From an uncultured Eubacteriales bacterium (GTDB lineage Bacteria > Bacillota > Clostridia > Oscillospirales > CAG-382), in contig URCT01000060.1 in the NCBI GenBank assembly GCA_900546385.1, positions 1-15,722 on the forward strand: 15,722 bases of DNA. The letters are read 5' to 3'. Positions 13,903-15,722 of this stretch are shown here, one piece after another. Within the stretch, counting starts at the first letter, position 1. Every line of letters starts with the position of its first letter. Both the position numbers and the translations under genes were made by a program. The notes under the pieces are model-generated. The model saw nothing but the letters and a program-made list of their open reading frames with translations. It had not been told where the DNA came from and made no database searches.

Positions 13903-14055
13903 ATGGGAGATATCTTTTTCAAACCGATGGAATTTGTCAATAATTTAATTTATATGGGTGCCGGAATGTTCAGTATTTTGGTGGTCATGGGCGTGATTAT
14001 CGCCGTGGTGCTTGTGTTAAACGCACTCACAAAACCCAAAAAAGACAAAGGATAA
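13903..14055 (+). CDS. OadG-like small membrane subunit of the sodium-pump decarboxylase
   Basis: A 50-residue protein with one strongly hydrophobic helix (about residues 17-40, with MGAGMFSILVVMGVIIAVVL) and a lysine-rich C-terminal tail (TKPKKDKG). The MGxGM start of the helix is typical of OadG/gamma subunits, which anchor and assemble the decarboxylase complex. It is shorter than most gamma subunits and lacks their periplasmic or zinc-binding histidine-rich tail. GGAG at 13891-13894 lies 8 nt before the ATG, and the gene starts 12 nt after the OadB stop, so both are translated from the riboswitch-controlled mRNA. The gamma assignment rests on context plus the helix motif. Confidence 0.7.
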   Translation: MGDIFFKPMEFVNNLIYMGAGMFSILVVMGVIIAVVLVLNALTKPKKDKG

Positions 14056-14059
14056 ACGG

Positions 14060-14092
14060 AAAGGACGGCCGGAAATATTCCGACCGTCCTTT
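14060..14092. terminator. Bidirectional terminator between the oad-like operon and the nitroreductase gene
   Basis: Positions 14060-14074 pair with 14078-14092 over 15 positions with one C-A mismatch and a 3-nt loop. A tracts precede and T tracts follow the stem (AAAGGACGG...CCGTCCTTT), and it lies between two convergent stop codons (14055 and 14107). Confidence 0.8.
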
Positions 14093-14106
14093 GTACTCTT
14101 TGCGTT

Positions 14107-14613
14107 TTACAGTATTCTGACGCGGCACTCGTCGTAGTGACCGCGGCAAGCCGGAGTCTCATTCGCTTTGCCGATGACCACAAGCGCGATGGGCGTGGAA
14201 GCAATGCCGAATTTGTCGCGGAACATCTGCACGCGTTCAGCGTTCGGATAAATGCCGCACCAACACGAACCGTAGCCAAGCTCCAAGCTCTGCAAAAGAA
14301 TGTTTTCGATGGCCGCACCGCAATCCTGCGGGAAAAAGCCTTTCGCAATGCCGCTCTGCGCTTTCTCGTTGGCACACACCAAAATGCCGATTGACGCGTC
14401 GCGCAAATGCGAAGCATACGGATGAATCGACAGTGCGTCCTCTTTGGCTTTGTCGCTTTGCAGAACAACAAATTCCCATGGGCGGGAATTGCAGGCACTC
14501 GGCGCGTGCATGGCGGCTTCCAGAATGGCGTGTAAATGCTCGTCGGGCATTTTTACGTGCGGCACATATTTGCGGATGCTGCGGCGCGAGCGAATGGCTT
14601 CGGTTACGTTCAT
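14107..14613 (-). CDS. Nitroreductase-family FMN oxidoreductase
   Basis: A 168-residue cytoplasmic flavoprotein of the nitroreductase fold, which usually acts as a homodimer using NAD(P)H. The N-terminal IRSRRSIRKY (about residues 7-16) holds the arginines that bind FMN phosphate. HAPSACNSRPWEFVVL (about 36-51) is the FMN/substrate loop, and GYGSCWCGIYP (about 112-122) is the conserved flavin-contact region of this subgroup. The start is the ATG at 14611-14613 with AAAGGAAG 7 nt upstream; a longer in-frame start at 14691 would overlap the divergent glycosylase gene and lacks a ribosome site. The physiological substrate is not evident. Confidence 0.92.
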   Translation of the reverse strand: MNVTEAIRSRRSIRKYVPHVKMPDEHLHAILEAAMHAPSACNSRPWEFVVLQSDKAKEDALSIHPYASHLRDASIGILVCANEKAQSGIAKGFFPQDCGAAIENILLQSLELGYGSCWCGIYPNAERVQMFRDKFGIASTPIALVVIGKANETPACRGHYDECRVRIL

Positions 14614-14648
14614 AATAAGACTTCCTTTCTTAATTTTGAGGTGAAGCA

Positions 14649-15128
14649 ATGATATGTCATCCGTTTCCGCCGCTATACGACGGCAATTCAAAAATTTTGG
14701 TTTTAGGCAGCTTTCCGTCGGTCAAATCGCGTGAACAGCTGTTTTTCTACGGACATCCGCAGAACCGCTTTTGGCGCGTGACCGCCGCCGTTTTTGGTGC
14801 GGAAACGCCGAAAACGATTCTGGAAAAGAAAGCGTTTTTGTTGTCGCACGGCATCGCGCTGTGGGACGTGATTGCTTCCTGTGAGATCACCGGCAGTGCG
14901 GACAGCAGCATAAAAAACGTAACAGCCAACGATCTTTCACCGATTTTTGCGGCAGCGGATATCAAGCAGATCTTTGTCAACGGACAGACGGCTAAACGCT
15001 TTTATGATCGCTATACCAAACCGGTTATCGGGCGTGAAGCGGCGGTGCTTCCGTCCACGTCTCCTGCCAACGCCGCATGGAGCTTCGAAAAGCTGGTGAC
15101 AGCGTGGCAAGTCCTCCGGAATTGCTAA
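14649..15128 (+). CDS. DNA-deoxyinosine (hypoxanthine) glycosylase, UDG superfamily family 6
   Basis: A 159-residue base-excision repair enzyme expected to remove hypoxanthine (deaminated adenine) from DNA. Motif 1 is ILVLGSFPS (about residues 16-24), followed by YGHPQNRFW (34-42); its Asn39 corresponds to the asparagine I recall as important in family 6 rather than the Asp of family 1 UDG. The second motif LPSTSPANAAW (144-154) is diagnostic for this group. Length is as usual for the family. GAGGTGA at 14638-14644 precedes the ATG by 4 nt. It is divergent from the nitroreductase gene with only 35 nt between the two starts, so their promoters must overlap the coding ends; neither is clear to me. 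Confidence 0.9.
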   Translation: MICHPFPPLYDGNSKILVLGSFPSVKSREQLFFYGHPQNRFWRVTAAVFGAETPKTILEKKAFLLSHGIALWDVIASCEITGSADSSIKNVTANDLSPIFAAADIKQIFVNGQTAKRFYDRYTKPVIGREAAVLPSTSPANAAWSFEKLVTAWQVLRNC

Positions 15129-15152
15129 AAAACGGGCATAGGCCCGTTTTTT
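15127..15152. terminator. Bidirectional terminator between glycosylase and HAD phosphatase genes
   Basis: AAAAAACGGGC (15127-15137) is the exact reverse complement of GCCCGTTTTTT (15142-15152), with a 4-nt ATAG loop. T tracts exist on both strands. It overlaps the end of the glycosylase stop codon and lies 4 nt from the end of the convergent HAD gene. Confidence 0.88.
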
Positions 15153-15156
15153 CTGC

Positions 15157-15722
15157 TTATTTATCGTATTCGGCAGGAATGCCTTTGATAATATCGCCGA
15201 CGCCGTTATAAATGTACGACGGGCGGTAGGGAAACTTGCGCATAATGTGAAAATTGGTCACGCCCGACAGCACAAGCACGGTTTCAATGCCGCTTTCCAC
15301 GCCGGCAATAATATCGGTATCCATACGGTCGCCGACAATGGCGGTATCCTCCGGCGAAACACCGAGTAATTTAATGCCGGTTTTCATCATCAACGGATTC
15401 GGCTTGCCGAGATAATAGGCAACAGCACCGGTGGAAAGCTCAATCGGAGCAACAAGTGCTTTGCAGGCAGGAATAATGCCTTGCTCGGAAGGGCCGGTCA
15501 TATCGGGGTTGGTTCCGATGAGCTTGGCGCCGCCGTTGACAAGCCGAACGGCGCGCAAAATGCTCTCATAGTTGTAGTTGCGCGTTTCGCCGACCACCAC
15601 ATAGTCGGGATTGACATCGTTCATGGAAATGCCCTTTTCGTATAAAGCGTTGATAAGACCCGGTTCGCCGATGGCATAGACCGAGCAGCCCGGCTTTTGA
15701 CTTGCCAAAAAGTCGGCAGTCG
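15157..15722 (-). CDS. HAD-IIA family phosphatase (NagD-like), 5' part cut by window edge
   Basis: The visible C-terminal 188 residues belong to a HAD-superfamily sugar-phosphate or nucleotide phosphatase of subfamily IIA. The frame is open to the right edge, reading TADFLASQKPG, and the N-terminal catalytic DxDGT motif lies outside the window. Visible motifs are VYAIGEPGL, GTNPDMTGP, the lysine motif in YLGKPNPLMM, and the acidic magnesium motif GDRMDTDIIAGVESGIET followed by VLVLSGVT. Fold and length agree with the C-terminal two-thirds of NagD/AraL-like proteins. It converges on the glycosylase gene and shares its terminator. The substrate is unknown. Confidence 0.92.
   Translation of the reverse strand, partial: TADFLASQKPGCSVYAIGEPGLINALYEKGISMNDVNPDYVVVGETRNYNYESILRAVRLVNGGAKLIGTNPDMTGPSEQGIIPACKALVAPIELSTGAVAYYLGKPNPLMMKTGIKLLGVSPEDTAIVGDRMDTDIIAGVESGIETVLVLSGVTNFHIMRKFPYRPSYIYNGVGDIIKGIPAEYDK

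Noticed and set aside
14614..14691. Longer start for the nitroreductase
   Set aside because: It would overlap the divergent glycosylase start and lacks a ribosome site; the ATG at 14611-14613 matches the family N-terminus.
1..15722. CRISPR arrays, insertion sequences or transposases
   Set aside because: No regularly spaced repeats, transposase motifs or terminal inverted repeats with target duplications were seen.

Overview
The window looks like chromosomal DNA of a Gram-positive clostridial-type bacterium (Firmicutes; plausibly an uncultured gut Oscillospiraceae/Ruminococcaceae-like lineage). The reasons are strong GGAGG-type ribosome binding sites, sigma-A-type promoters often with a TGn extension, a class A penicillin-binding protein, S-layer-homology (SLH) wall-anchoring proteins, a Mn2+ (yybP-ykoY) riboswitch and a biotin-type sodium-pump decarboxylase membrane subunit. 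Base composition is near 50% GC, except for a visibly more AT-rich stretch at about 9.6-10.9 kb. The placement is inferred from gene content; no rRNA is present.

Layout. 1-240 (-): start of a membrane-anchored protein cut by the window edge. 329-4298 (+): two-gene envelope unit, a PBP1A-type peptidoglycan synthase followed by a secreted SLH protein. 4402-5199 (+): alpha/beta-hydrolase esterase with its own promoter and terminator. 5370-8395 (+): secreted M13 (PepO/neprilysin) metallopeptidase carrying SLH repeats, then a closely spaced flavodoxin-fold oxidoreductase, from a perfect-consensus promoter. 8502-10863 (-): an XRE-family regulator and an unrecognised protein with a zincin HExxH motif, each with its own promoter and separated by two strong hairpins. 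10941-11053: an unexplained GC-rich, foldable stretch. 11106-11179 (-): tRNA-Gln(CTG) with a perfect-consensus promoter and a terminator. 11292-12449 (-): Gfo/Idh/MocA oxidoreductase. 12538-14055 (+): strong promoter, Mn2+-type riboswitch with overlapping terminator, an OadB-type sodium-pump subunit and a 50-residue OadG-like subunit. 14107-14613 (-): nitroreductase. 14649-15128 (+): UDG-superfamily (family 6, hypoxanthine-DNA) glycosylase. 15157-15722 (-): HAD-IIA (NagD-like) phosphatase, cut by the right edge.

How it fits together. The left half is about the cell surface: wall synthesis, SLH-anchored proteins and an exported peptidase. The right half is mostly single-gene housekeeping units bounded by bidirectional hairpin terminators. 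The most notable element is the riboswitch at 12592-12741. The 3' strand of its P1 helix is also the 5' arm of a 17-bp intrinsic terminator, so it reads as a metal-activated ON switch, and it controls a sodium-pump decarboxylase beta/gamma pair rather than one of the usual Mn2+ exporters.
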